A stretch of 8,829 nucleotides of DNA from an uncultured Gammaproteobacteria bacterium (GCA_903889815.1 CAISYX010000013.1:1-8829); one strand, 5' to 3'. Counted from the stretch's first letter, positions 1-6,747 are shown. Numbers and translations: made by a program. The notes: a model not told the origin generated them from the letters alone.

Positions 1-5
1 CCTCA

Positions 6-1037
6 GTGAGCGGCGAGAACCCCGTGATTGAACGCATCGCGATAACTGCCGGCGAACCTGCCGGCATTGGTCCTGACCTGTGCATACAGCTGGCACAGAA
101 CGCGGATCAGCAGATTGAACGGGTGGTGATTGCAGACCCGCAGCTGCTGCTCGAGCGTGCCGCCCTGCTGGGGCTGCCGCTGCAGATTCTGCCCTTCGAC
201 CCCACCCTTCCCGCCAGTGTCTCCGCTGCCGGCACGCTGCGCGTGCTGCCAGTGGCTTTGCGTGCTCCGGTCAAGGCCGGCACCTTGAATCCAGCCAACG
301 CTGCCTATGTGCTCGACACGCTGCGCTGTGCCGTGCAGTCCTGTCTGCAAGGCGATGTGGCGGCAATGGTGACAGCGCCAGTGCACAAGGGCGTGATCAA
401 TGATGCGGGCATCCCCTTCACGGGGCACACCGAATTTCTGGCAGACGAGTGCAAGGTGAGCCTCACCGTCATGATGCTGGCCACCGAAGGCCTGCGCGTC
501 GCCCTGGCCACCACGCATCTGCCGCTTTCGCAAGTCGCGGCCGCCATCACCGCGCCCTTGCTGCGCAGCATCATCCGCATTCTTGACAGTGACCTGCGAG
601 CGCGCTTCGGCATCGCCCGGCCCACGATTCTGGTCTGCGGGCTGAACCCCCATGCGGGCGAAGGCGGGCATCTGGGCACCGAAGAGCGGGACATCATCGA
701 ACCGGTGCTGGAAGAGCTGCGCACCGAAGGCATTCACCTGCTGGGCCCGCTGCCGGCTGACACGCTGTTCACGGCGAAATATCTGGCACATGCGGATGCC
801 GTGCTGTCCATGTATCACGACCAGGGTCTTCCCGTTCTGAAGTACAAGGGCTTTGGGCAGGCCAGCAACATCACGCTGGGGCTGCCGATCATCCGCACCT
901 CGGTGGACCATGGCACAGCGCTGGATCTGGCGGGAACGGGGAAGGCGCAAATCGGTTCGCTGGTGGAAGCGATTGCGGTGGCGCGGCTGATGGCGGGGTT
1001 CGCGGGCAAGCAATCTCCCACAAGGAAACAGGCATGA
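6..1037 (+). CDS. pdxA: 4-hydroxythreonine-4-phosphate dehydrogenase PdxA
   Basis: PdxA oxidises 4-phosphohydroxy-L-threonine with NAD(P)+ in the DXP-dependent pyridoxal 5'-phosphate pathway; the decarboxylated product is condensed with deoxyxylulose phosphate by PdxJ. It is a cytoplasmic, metal-dependent homodimer. Visible signatures are GEPAGIGPD (about residues 16-24), FTGHTEF (H141, phosphate binding), and the three metal-ligand histidines H171 (TTHLPL), H216 (NPHAGEGG) and H271 (YHDQGLPVLK). These keep the spacing of the E. coli enzyme. Length is 343 residues from the GTG at position 6, against about 329 usually. The GTG at position 24 would give 337 residues and is equally defensible. 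Because the gene abuts the left edge, an upstream start or its ribosome site cannot be judged. The stop overlaps the rsmA start (ATGA), suggesting translational coupling. In gammaproteobacteria surA and lptD usually lie upstream; that part is outside the window. Identity is very secure; the exact start is not. Confidence 0.96.
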   Translation: MSGENPVIERIAITAGEPAGIGPDLCIQLAQNADQQIERVVIADPQLLLERAALLGLPLQILPFDPTLPASVSAAGTLRVLPVALRAPVKAGTLNPANAAYVLDTLRCAVQSCLQGDVAAMVTAPVHKGVINDAGIPFTGHTEFLADECKVSLTVMMLATEGLRVALATTHLPLSQVAAAITAPLLRSIIRILDSDLRARFGIARPTILVCGLNPHAGEGGHLGTEERDIIEPVLEELRTEGIHLLGPLPADTLFTAKYLAHADAVLSMYHDQGLPVLKYKGFGQASNITLGLPIIRTSVDHGTALDLAGTGKAQIGSLVEAIAVARLMAGFAGKQSPTRKQA

Positions 1038-1963
1038 GTGAGGCGAACCGGTCAACCCGCCCCCGAGGCCCCGACTTGCAGAAGGACGGTTTTCACCATC
1101 AGGCCCGCAAGCGCTTCGGGCAGAACTTTCTGCACGATCAGAACATCATCGCGCGCATCATTCGCGCCATTGCGCCACAGCCCAGCGACCACCTGGTGGA
1201 GATCGGCCCTGGGCAGGGGGCTCTGACACGGCACTTGCTGAAAGACTGCGGACGGCTGGACGCCGTGGAGCTTGACCGTGATCTGGCCGCCTACCTGCAG
1301 GACACGCTGGGTACCGACCCGCGCTTTGCCCTGCACCAGGGCGATGTGCTCAAGTTCGATTTCAGCAGCCTGCTGCCCACCCGCGACGAGGCTGCGCGGC
1401 ACTCACTGCGGATCGTTGGCAACCTGCCCTACAACATTTCCACGCCCTGCATGTTTCACCTGCTGCAGTTCCAGCAATGGATTGCCGACATGACCTTCAT
1501 GCTGCAACTGGAGGTGGTGCAGCGCCTGGCGGCGGTGCCAGGAGACGAACACTATGGCCGCCTCGGTCTGATGATGCAGTACTACTGCACGGTGGAGCAT
1601 TTGTTCGATGTCCCGGGCACTGCTTTTATCCCGCAACCCAAGGTATGCTCTGCCATCGTCAGACTGGTGCCCCACCGCCACCCTCCCGTGCAGGTCGAGG
1701 ATGTGCAGTGCCTGCAGGAAGTGGTGCGGGTGGCCTTCACCCAGCGGCGCAAGACCTTGAAGAACAGTCTGCGCACCCTGATATCTGAGGCTCAGTTGAA
1801 TACACTGCCGATCGACACCGGACTGCGACCCGAGAACCTGAGCCTGGCGGATTACGCCATGATCAGTGACTGCATCAGTCGCAGCAGGACCACGGCACAC
1901 GCGGCGGCCCCAGCGGCAGCCCCGTCATCCACAAGCGCGGAGGAGTCCCATGTTCAAGAGTGA
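1034..1963 (+). CDS. rsmA: 16S rRNA (adenine1518-N6/adenine1519-N6)-dimethyltransferase RsmA
   Basis: RsmA (KsgA) uses S-adenosylmethionine to dimethylate two adjacent adenines in the helix 45 loop of 16S rRNA, a late 30S maturation checkpoint. The Rossmann methyltransferase fold shows KRFGQNFL (about residues 26-33), the SAM loop VEIGPGQG (55-62), an acidic ribose-binding E79 (AVELD), GDV (103-105) and the catalytic NLPY motif (130-133). A small helical C-terminal domain ends near ADYAMISDCI. At 309 residues it is longer than the usual 270-275. There is a polar N-terminal extension of roughly 15 residues before the conserved ARKRFGQNF block, and an Ala/Ser-rich tail (about 282-309). An AAGGA ribosome site at 1022-1026 sits 7 nt before the ATG, supporting this start. 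It overlaps pdxA by 4 nt and apaG by 14 nt, so it is part of a compact operon. Confidence 0.97.
   Translation: MSEANRSTRPRGPDLQKDGFHHQARKRFGQNFLHDQNIIARIIRAIAPQPSDHLVEIGPGQGALTRHLLKDCGRLDAVELDRDLAAYLQDTLGTDPRFALHQGDVLKFDFSSLLPTRDEAARHSLRIVGNLPYNISTPCMFHLLQFQQWIADMTFMLQLEVVQRLAAVPGDEHYGRLGLMMQYYCTVEHLFDVPGTAFIPQPKVCSAIVRLVPHRHPPVQVEDVQCLQEVVRVAFTQRRKTLKNSLRTLISEAQLNTLPIDTGLRPENLSLADYAMISDCISRSRTTAHAAAPAAAPSSTSAEESHVQE
1939..1945 (+). promoter_or_regulatory. Strong ribosome binding site of apaG inside the rsmA tail
   Basis: GGAGGAG lies just upstream of the ATG at 1950, with the GGAG core about 7 nt away. It decides the apaG start against longer in-frame starts further upstream, such as 1866. 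It sits inside the low-complexity C-terminal codons of rsmA, so rsmA translation runs through the apaG initiation region. Confidence 0.75.
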
Positions 1964-2339
1964 GCGTCACCCCAAGGGCATCGACATATCCGTCACGACG
2001 CAGTATTTGCAGGAACAGTCTGACCCCGAGAACAACCGTTATGTGTTCGCCTATACTATCGGCATCGAGAACAAGCGCGAGCAAGCGGTGAAACTGCTGT
2101 CGCGACACTGGATCATCACCGATGACAACAACAAAGTGGAAGAGGTAAGGGGGTCTGGCGTGCTGGGCCAGCAGCCCATGATTGCGCCGGGCCAGGTCTT
2201 CCACTACACCAGCGGCGCGGTGCTGACCACTGGCTTTGGCACCATGCAGGGCAGCTACGAGATGCTCAGTGCCGACGGCGAAACCTTTGCCGCGCCGATC
2301 CCGGCGTTTCTTCTGTCCAGACCATTGTCGGTGCACTGA
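1950..2339 (+). CDS. apaG: ApaG domain protein (Co2+/Mg2+ efflux-associated annotation)
   Basis: This 129-residue protein is ApaG, a small immunoglobulin/fibronectin-like beta-sandwich protein; E. coli ApaG is 125 residues. Recognisable family features are the N-terminal DISVTTQYL strand, YVFAYTIGIEN (about 31-41), LLSRHWIITD followed by a VEEVRGSGVLGQQP turn, and the PGQVFHYTSGAVL strand. The last core motif is GTMQGSYEM before a C-terminal FLLSRPLSVH. Its molecular role is unresolved: Salmonella mutants were linked to Co2+ resistance and Mg2+ efflux, and the same domain occurs in some eukaryotic F-box proteins. No catalytic residues are evident. The start at 1950 is chosen for the strong GGAGGAG site and the family length. 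It overlaps rsmA by 14 nt and precedes apaH by 15 nt, the classic rsmA-apaG-apaH order. Confidence 0.95.
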   Translation: MFKSERHPKGIDISVTTQYLQEQSDPENNRYVFAYTIGIENKREQAVKLLSRHWIITDDNNKVEEVRGSGVLGQQPMIAPGQVFHYTSGAVLTTGFGTMQGSYEMLSADGETFAAPIPAFLLSRPLSVH

Positions 2340-2354
2340 AAGCAGCAGGGCTTT

Positions 2355-3170
2355 ATGTCAACGTATGTCATAGGCGACATTCAGGGTTGCTACAAGCCCT
2401 TGCGCAGACTGCTCACGACGGTGGATTTTGATCCACTGCGGGATCGCCTGTGGTGCGTGGGCGACCTGATCAACCGCGGCCCCAAGTCCCTCGATACCCT
2501 GCGCTATCTGCGCGACCTTGGCAGTTCCGTCACAGTGGTACTGGGCAATCACGATCTGCACTTCCTGGCGATCTATTACGGCAGCGGCCTCTACCGTGGC
2601 AAGGATACCTTGCAGGAGCTGCTGGATGCCCCCGATTGCGAGGAGCTCAGTGACTGGTTGCGCCACCAGCCCCTGGCCCATTTCGACTGCGTTGAGCACC
2701 GCGAAGGACATCAGAATTACCTGATGATTCACGCCGGCGTGGCGCCCAAGTGGACACTGGAGAAAACGCTGGAGCTGGCGGCCGAAGTCGAGTTCACACT
2801 GCAAGGGCCGAATTTTCGCGAGTTCCTGGACCAGATGTACGGTGACACGCCCAAGCGCTGGAAGGACAAACTCGTGGGCTACGAACGCCTGCGCTGCATC
2901 ACCAACTACCTGACCCGTATGCGCTTCTGCGACGAGCGGGGCAACCTCGATCTGCAGGTCAAGGAAGGCCTCATCGCCGCTCCCGAGGGTTTTCATCCCT
3001 GGTTCGAATTCGAGCGCCTGACGCCGGAGACTACCATCCTGTTCGGCCATTGGGCCGCGCTGGAGGGTCAAACCAATCGCGCCCATGTCTACGCCATGGA
3101 CACCGGTTGCGTCTGGGGTCGCGAGTTGAGCATGATGCGCCTGGAAGACCACCAGCTGTTCAGCGTCTGA
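2355..3170 (+). CDS. apaH: Symmetrical bis(5'-nucleosyl)-tetraphosphatase ApaH
   Basis: ApaH hydrolyses Ap4A and related dinucleoside polyphosphates to two ADP, and in E. coli also removes Np4 caps from RNA 5' ends. It belongs to the PPP-type metallophosphatase superfamily and is cytoplasmic. The metal-site motifs appear in order: GDIQG (residues 7-11), GDLINRG (36-42), GNHD (64-67), IHAG with H126, and FGHWA with H232. The second position of the first motif is Gln10 where E. coli ApaH has His (GDVHG). From memory this Gln is also found in Pseudomonas-type ApaH, so I do not read it as inactivation. Length is 271 residues, against about 280 in E. coli. The ribosome site is weak (CAGGG at 2346-2350). 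It follows apaG by 15 nt and precedes cca by 46 nt. Confidence 0.97.
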   Translation: MSTYVIGDIQGCYKPLRRLLTTVDFDPLRDRLWCVGDLINRGPKSLDTLRYLRDLGSSVTVVLGNHDLHFLAIYYGSGLYRGKDTLQELLDAPDCEELSDWLRHQPLAHFDCVEHREGHQNYLMIHAGVAPKWTLEKTLELAAEVEFTLQGPNFREFLDQMYGDTPKRWKDKLVGYERLRCITNYLTRMRFCDERGNLDLQVKEGLIAAPEGFHPWFEFERLTPETTILFGHWAALEGQTNRAHVYAMDTGCVWGRELSMMRLEDHQLFSV

Positions 3171-3216
3171 CGCGGGCGTTACACTGACTGCGTCGTTGCC
3201 ATCGAGTCACATCCCC

Positions 3217-4458
3217 ATGAAGATCCATCTTGTCGGCGGCGCTGTCCGCGACGCGCTGCTGGGCCTGTCCACGTCCGACCGCGACTGGGTCGTGACCGGC
3301 GCCACGCCCGCCCAGATGCAGGCACTGGGCTATCGCCCGGTCGGCAAGGATTTCCCGGTATTTCTGCATCCGCACAGCAAGGAGGAATACGCCCTTGCCC
3401 GCACGGAGCGCAAGAGCGGACATGGTTACAAGGGCTTTGTGTTCAATGCCGATCCGGCCGTGACGCTGGAGGAGGACCTGCAGCGCCGCGACCTCACTAT
3501 CAATGCCATTGCCCGCACGGAAGACGGGCTGCTCATTGATCCCTGGGGCGGTGTTCGCGATCTTGAAGCCCGCGTGCTGCGTCATGTTTCCCCCGCCTTC
3601 GCCGAAGACCCCCTGCGCGTGCTGCGCGTGGCGCGCTTTGCCGCCCGCTTCGCGCCGCTGGGCTTTCATGTGGCACCGGAAACCTTGAGCCTCATGCGGC
3701 AACTGAGTTCCAGCGGCGAGCTGCAGCATCTGGTGGCCGAGCGGGTCTGGCAGGAAATGGAAAAAGCCCTTGGCGAGCCGGCCCCGGCGGAGTTCTTTCG
3801 GGTGCTGCGTGAGTGCGGCGCGCTGCAGGTGATTCTGCCCGAGGTCGATGCCCTGTTTGGCGTACCACAACCGGCGCTGCATCACCCCGAAATCGACACC
3901 GGCGTGCATGTGCTGATGTGCCTGGAACAGGCCGCCCGCCTGAGTGATGACCCCGTGGTGCGTTTCGCAACGCTGGTCCATGACCTTGGCAAGGGCACCA
4001 CGCTGCCCGCGTACTGGCCCAGTCACCATGGCCACGAGGAGCGCGGCGTCGCGCTGATTGCAGCCTTGAGCGAGCGCCTGCGGGTGCCCACCCGCTTCGC
4101 GGCCATCGGCAGACTGGTCAGCCAGTATCACACCCACTGCCACCGTGCAGGGCAGTTGCGGGCAGACACGCTATTGAAGTTGCTCGAGGCGCTGGATGCG
4201 TTCCGCCGGCCGCTGCAGCTGACGCAGTTTCTGCTGGCCTGCGAGGCGGATGCCCGCGGCCGCACGGGGTTTGAAGAGCGCCCCTATCCCCAGGCTGACC
4301 TGGTGCGGGCCGCATTCGCGGCAGCCAGTGCCATCGACATTCCTGCCTTGCTGCAGAGCTCCGGGGGTTCGCCAGTCAGCGACCCCGCGACGATCAAGCG
4401 ACGCATCGCCAGCGCGCGCATCGCAGCGATTGCAGCGACGGGAGAACCCGATGCTTGA
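3217..4458 (+). CDS. cca: Multifunctional CCA-adding tRNA nucleotidyltransferase / 2'-nucleotidase / phosphatase / phosphodiesterase
   Basis: Cca builds or repairs the 3'-terminal CCA of tRNAs from CTP and ATP without a nucleic acid template. This gammaproteobacterial class also carries a C-terminal HD domain with phosphatase and 2',3'-cyclic phosphodiesterase activity. The start is set at the ATG beginning MKIHLVGGAVRDALLG, colinear with E. coli Cca; a TTG at 3196 would add seven unconserved residues. Visible motifs: GGAVRD (7-12), catalytic DRD (D21, D23), PVFLHP, ARTERKSG, RRDLTINAIA, and EDPLRVLRVARFAARF in the neck. The HD motif is VHDLGKG with H255 and D256, followed by WPSHHGHEE. Length is 413 residues, as expected (E. 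coli 412). No clear Shine-Dalgarno precedes the ATG. The stop overlaps the start of the downstream antiporter remnant by 8 nt (ATGCTTGA). Confidence 0.97.
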   Translation: MKIHLVGGAVRDALLGLSTSDRDWVVTGATPAQMQALGYRPVGKDFPVFLHPHSKEEYALARTERKSGHGYKGFVFNADPAVTLEEDLQRRDLTINAIARTEDGLLIDPWGGVRDLEARVLRHVSPAFAEDPLRVLRVARFAARFAPLGFHVAPETLSLMRQLSSSGELQHLVAERVWQEMEKALGEPAPAEFFRVLRECGALQVILPEVDALFGVPQPALHHPEIDTGVHVLMCLEQAARLSDDPVVRFATLVHDLGKGTTLPAYWPSHHGHEERGVALIAALSERLRVPTRFAAIGRLVSQYHTHCHRAGQLRADTLLKLLEALDAFRRPLQLTQFLLACEADARGRTGFEERPYPQADLVRAAFAAASAIDIPALLQSSGGSPVSDPATIKRRIASARIAAIAATGEPDA

Positions 4459-4639
4459 AGCCGTCTGGATCGGCATGGCGTTCAGTCTGGGGCTGCTGAT
4501 GCGCCTCTTCGGCCTGCCGCCGCTGGTGGGCTATCTCGCCGCCGGCGCCGACCAGACCTATCTCACCATGTCCGAGGCCGGTGTCGGACTTGCCGAACAC
4601 GTGCGTCAGCGCATTATGCCGGGGGGACACATCGAGTGA
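4451..4639 (+). pseudogene. Internally deleted remnant of a CPA2/Kef-type cation:proton antiporter (62 codons)
   Basis: The ORF has an intact ATG, a good ribosome site (GGGAG at 4440-4444, 6 nt spacing) and overlaps the cca stop by 8 nt, so it could still be translated. Residues 1-32 form one hydrophobic segment ending LPPLVGYLAAG, the typical first transmembrane helix and loop of CPA2/KefB/KefC-type antiporters, which usually exceed 500 residues. From residue 33 the sequence becomes polar (GADQTYLTMSEAGVGLAEHV). From memory this resembles the extreme C-terminus of TrkA-N-containing members of the same family. The inference is an in-frame internal deletion fusing the two ends, with the junction in the GC-rich repeat-like tract at 4538-4550. 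It cannot transport ions in this form. An alternative is a genuine small single-pass membrane peptide, or an assembly collapse. The antiporter-like N-terminus is fairly sure; the C-terminal assignment is less so. Confidence 0.6.
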
Positions 4640-5117
4640 AGTCCGCAGGCCACAGGGCCTGTCTGCCCTTGTCATAGTCACGCCACAGCTGTGCAAAGGT
4701 CTGCTGATTGAGCGGGTGCCGGTGTTCGGGCAGCAGCAGCGACAGCGGCCACAACACATAGGCGTTGTGCAGAATCTCGGCGCGGGGCAGAAGAATGCCA
4801 TCGTGCACGCCGAGCAGGTCGCCGTAACACAGGATGTCGATGTCGAGGGTGCGGCCACTGTAGCGCGGCGCGTCGGGGAGGCGGCCGTGGGCTTCTTCCA
4901 GCTCTTTGAGGCGGGCAGCCAGGTCCCGCAGCGGCAGCGCCGTGTCAAAACACACCACCAGATTGAGGAAATTGGGCCCGACGAAGCCGACGGGCTCGCT
5001 CTCGAACACCGGCGACAGCTGCAACTCCCCGAAATGCTGCTCAAGGGCGTCCAGCGCCAGACGCAGCACGCGCTGAGGATCACTGTTGCTGCCCAGACTC
5101 AGGGACACGAGGGGCAC
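4614..5117 (-). CDS. folK: 6-hydroxymethyl-7,8-dihydropterin pyrophosphokinase FolK (HPPK)
   Basis: FolK transfers pyrophosphate from ATP to 6-hydroxymethyl-7,8-dihydropterin, the step between FolB and FolP in tetrahydrofolate synthesis; it is cytoplasmic. Evidence is the N-terminal SLSLGSN (about residues 5-11), SPVFESEPVGF (35-45), NFLNLVVCFDT, and the HPPK signature RYSGRTLDIDIL (85-96). Its two metal-binding aspartates are D92 and D94. It also has the LLPRAEILHNAYVLWPL stretch typical of the family's C-terminal half. Length is 167 residues, matching the usual 160-170. The likely start is GTG (5115-5117), chosen because it places SLGSN at the usual position. It begins 3 nt after the folB stop and is the last gene of the tsaD-folB-folK operon. 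Its 3' end overlaps the antiporter remnant tail-to-tail by 26 bp. Confidence 0.95.
   Translation of the reverse strand: MPLVSLSLGSNSDPQRVLRLALDALEQHFGELQLSPVFESEPVGFVGPNFLNLVVCFDTALPLRDLAARLKELEEAHGRLPDAPRYSGRTLDIDILCYGDLLGVHDGILLPRAEILHNAYVLWPLSLLLPEHRHPLNQQTFAQLWRDYDKGRQALWPADFTRCVPPA
4646..4661. repeat. Short perfect inverted repeat in the 3' end of folK
   Basis: CAGGCC-ACAG-GGCCTG forms a 6-bp GC-rich stem with a 4-nt loop, just past the antiporter-remnant stop and inside the last codons of folK. It lies where two convergent transcripts meet, so it could slow either polymerase or protect an RNA 3' end. No T-run follows on either strand, so it is not a canonical intrinsic terminator, and it may only reflect folK coding sequence. 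Confidence 0.3.
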
Positions 5118-5120
5118 GCG

Positions 5121-5510
5121 TCACCACACGCCGGAGACAAGCGCACTGGCCATATCCGGCTTCACGCCACGTTCTATCACCAGCCCCACATCCCGTGCCT
5201 CGGGCACAGCGTCGGGCTTGCCGAGCCGCAGACGCAGCCAGGGCACGGAGAACTCCGCCATCAGCAGTTGTGCAATCTGTTCGGCAAGGGTTTCCAGCAA
5301 CTGGCACTGACTGGCTTTGACGAATGCAATCAGGCGCTTGCTCACCGCGTCGTAATCCAGCGCCCGGGTGATGTCTTCCGTCTGGGCCGCCGGCCGGATG
5401 TCAGTGCCCATTTCGATGTCCAGCACCACGGGCTGCGGTCGCGTGCGCTCCCAGTCGTGGATGCCGATGATGGTATAAATTCGCAAGCCGTGTATGTAGA
5501 CGATATCCAT
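5121..5510 (-). CDS. folB: Dihydroneopterin aldolase FolB
   Basis: FolB is the dihydroneopterin aldolase/epimerase of folate synthesis. It cleaves 7,8-dihydroneopterin to glycolaldehyde and 6-hydroxymethyl-7,8-dihydropterin, the substrate of the adjacent FolK. It is a small tunnel-fold protein that normally assembles as an octamer. The 129-residue sequence shows MDIVYIHGLRI at the N-terminus and GIHDWER (16-22) with the substrate-binding E21. LDYDAV (51-56) contains the family's conserved Tyr53. Further on are the ETLAEQIAQLL helix and LGKPDAV (96-102) with the catalytic Lys98. Its ATG shares one nucleotide with the tsaD stop (TGATG), implying translational coupling. folK follows after 3 nt. 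Nothing appears truncated; the C-terminus runs about 8-10 residues past the conserved VGLVIERG strand. Confidence 0.96.
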   Translation of the reverse strand: MDIVYIHGLRIYTIIGIHDWERTRPQPVVLDIEMGTDIRPAAQTEDITRALDYDAVSKRLIAFVKASQCQLLETLAEQIAQLLMAEFSVPWLRLRLGKPDAVPEARDVGLVIERGVKPDMASALVSGVW

Positions 5511-6589
5511 CAGCGCGTCCCTCCCTGTCCCAGTGGGGACAGACTTTCCAGTGGCCAGCGCGGGCGCACATCCAGCGCCAGCCCCTCGGTTTCACCTGCC
5601 AGCAGACGCTGACACCCCGCATAGGCAATCATGGCGCCGTTATCCGTGCAGAAGCGCGGCTTGGCATAGAACAGGCGGCTGCGCTCCTTCTCGACCATGC
5701 CCTGCAGGCCTTCCCGCAGGCGCAGATTGGCGCTGACGCCCCCGGCAATGATCAGCGACTTCAGCCCGGTTGCCTGCAGCGCCCGGCGGCACTTGATCAC
5801 GAAGGTCTGCACCACGGCATCCTCGAAGGCACGGGCAATATCGGCGCGGGTCTGCTCGTCGATGTCCTGCTCGTCCATATTCCGGGCGCCATGGTCAGCG
5901 TGCTGACGCACGCGCTCTTCCGCCAGGGTATTGCGCACAGCAGTCTTGAGCCCGCTGAAACTGAACTCCAACCCGGGCCGGTTGGTCATGGGCCGGGGAA
6001 ATTCAAAGCGGCCTGGCGTGCCCTTCTCGGCCAGTGCTGCCACGCGCGGGCCACCCGGATAGGCCAGTCCCAGCATCTTGCCTACCTTGTCGAACGCTTC
6101 TCCGGCGGCATCATCCAGGGATTCTCCAAGCAATCGGTAGCGTCCGATGCCATCCACGCGCACCAGTTGGGTATGGCCACCAGAGACCAGCAGGGCCACA
6201 AACGGAAATTCGGGCGGCGTGTCTTCCAGCATCGGCGCCAGCAAATGGCCCTCCATATGATGCACCCCAATGGTCGGCACTTCGAGCGCCATGCCCAGGG
6301 CGCGCCCAAGGCTCGCGCCCACCAGCAGCGCGCCAATCAGGCCCGGGCCGGCGGTATAGGCAATGCCGTCAATGTCGGCCAGCGTAGCGCCAGCCTTGTC
6401 GAGCACCTCCTGGATCAGGGGCAGCGTCTTGCGGATGTGGTCACGCGACGCCAGTTCAGGAATGACGCCGCCGAAACGCTCGTGCAGAGCCACCTGACTG
6501 TAAAGGCTGTCGGCAAGCAGGCCGCGCTCGCTGTCATACAGCGCAATCCCCGTCTCGTCGCAGGATGTCTCGATACCCAGTACACGCAT
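5510..6589 (-). CDS. tsaD: tRNA N6-adenosine threonylcarbamoyltransferase TsaD
   Basis: TsaD (YgjD/Gcp) transfers threonylcarbamoyl from threonylcarbamoyl-AMP to A37 of ANN-decoding tRNAs, working with TsaB and TsaE after TsaC. It is an ASKHA-fold protein. Motifs: MRVLGIETSCDETGIALYD at the N-terminus, TAGPGLIGALLVG (79-91), the metal-binding HHMEGH with H111 and H115, VSGGHTQL (135-142), GEAFDKVGKMLGL (163-175), PGGP, IAGGVSANLRLR, and CTDNGAMIAYAG with D316. Length is 359 residues against 337 in E. coli. The excess lies mainly in a charged stretch around residues 221-247, before TRADIARAFEDAVVQT, plus a short C-terminal tail. The ATG at 6587-6589 is preceded by a purine-rich AAGAAG only. 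It heads the leftward tsaD-folB-folK operon and diverges from rpsU, the widespread gammaproteobacterial arrangement. Confidence 0.97.
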   Translation of the reverse strand: MRVLGIETSCDETGIALYDSERGLLADSLYSQVALHERFGGVIPELASRDHIRKTLPLIQEVLDKAGATLADIDGIAYTAGPGLIGALLVGASLGRALGMALEVPTIGVHHMEGHLLAPMLEDTPPEFPFVALLVSGGHTQLVRVDGIGRYRLLGESLDDAAGEAFDKVGKMLGLAYPGGPRVAALAEKGTPGRFEFPRPMTNRPGLEFSFSGLKTAVRNTLAEERVRQHADHGARNMDEQDIDEQTRADIARAFEDAVVQTFVIKCRRALQATGLKSLIIAGGVSANLRLREGLQGMVEKERSRLFYAKPRFCTDNGAMIAYAGCQRLLAGETEGLALDVRPRWPLESLSPLGQGGTR

Positions 6590-6655
6590 CTTCTTGAAAC
6601 CTTTATGAAAATCACCAGCCGCGTGCGCCGGGATCAGGGGCGGCTGCGGGCGGCC

Positions 6656-6685
6656 ATCATATGCCAGTCCGACAGTGATTGACCA
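6656..6685 (-). promoter_or_regulatory. Candidate sigma70-type promoter for tsaD-folB-folK
   Basis: On the minus strand a TATGAT box (6661 down to 6656, 5/6 to TATAAT) is preceded after 18 nt by TGGTCA (6685 to 6680, 4/6 to TTGACA). Transcription would start near 6649, leaving a leader of about 60 nt before the tsaD ATG. This is the best match found by eye in the divergent intergenic region; its position is plausible but it is untested. Confidence 0.4.
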
Positions 6686-6747
6686 GACAACTCACCAGGC
6701 CAGACTCCCCGCGCAAGGACAATCTTCCGTCGCTATGGATGATTTCT

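Noticed and set aside
1866..1949. Longer in-frame start for apaG inside rsmA.
   Set aside because: It would add 28 residues that are a shadow of the rsmA C-terminus. The ATG at 1950 has a strong ribosome site and gives the family length.
2373..2387. Gln10 in ApaH where E. coli has a metal-ligand His, suggesting an inactive enzyme.
   Set aside because: All other metal-site motifs are intact, and GDxQG is, from memory, normal in Pseudomonas-type ApaH.
2358..4143. Long minus-strand open frames opposite apaH (2358-3152) and cca (3160-4143).
   Set aside because: Both mirror strongly recognised plus-strand genes with complete motifs; the translations are His/Gln-rich with no domain pattern.
4646..4661. 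CAGGCC-ACAG-GGCCTG considered as an intrinsic terminator for the convergent operons.
   Set aside because: No T-tract follows on either strand, and it lies within folK coding sequence; listed only as an inverted repeat.
4581..5612. A 343-codon plus-strand open frame opposite folK, folB and the end of tsaD.
   Set aside because: It is a high-G+C antisense shadow. Three well-recognised genes occupy the minus strand, and the frame has no family signature or ribosome site.
6679..6706. Plus-strand TTGACC (6679-6684) as a -35 box for rpsU.
   Set aside because: It matches 5/6 to the -35 consensus, but no acceptable -10 box lies 15-19 nt downstream (best CAGACT, 3/6).
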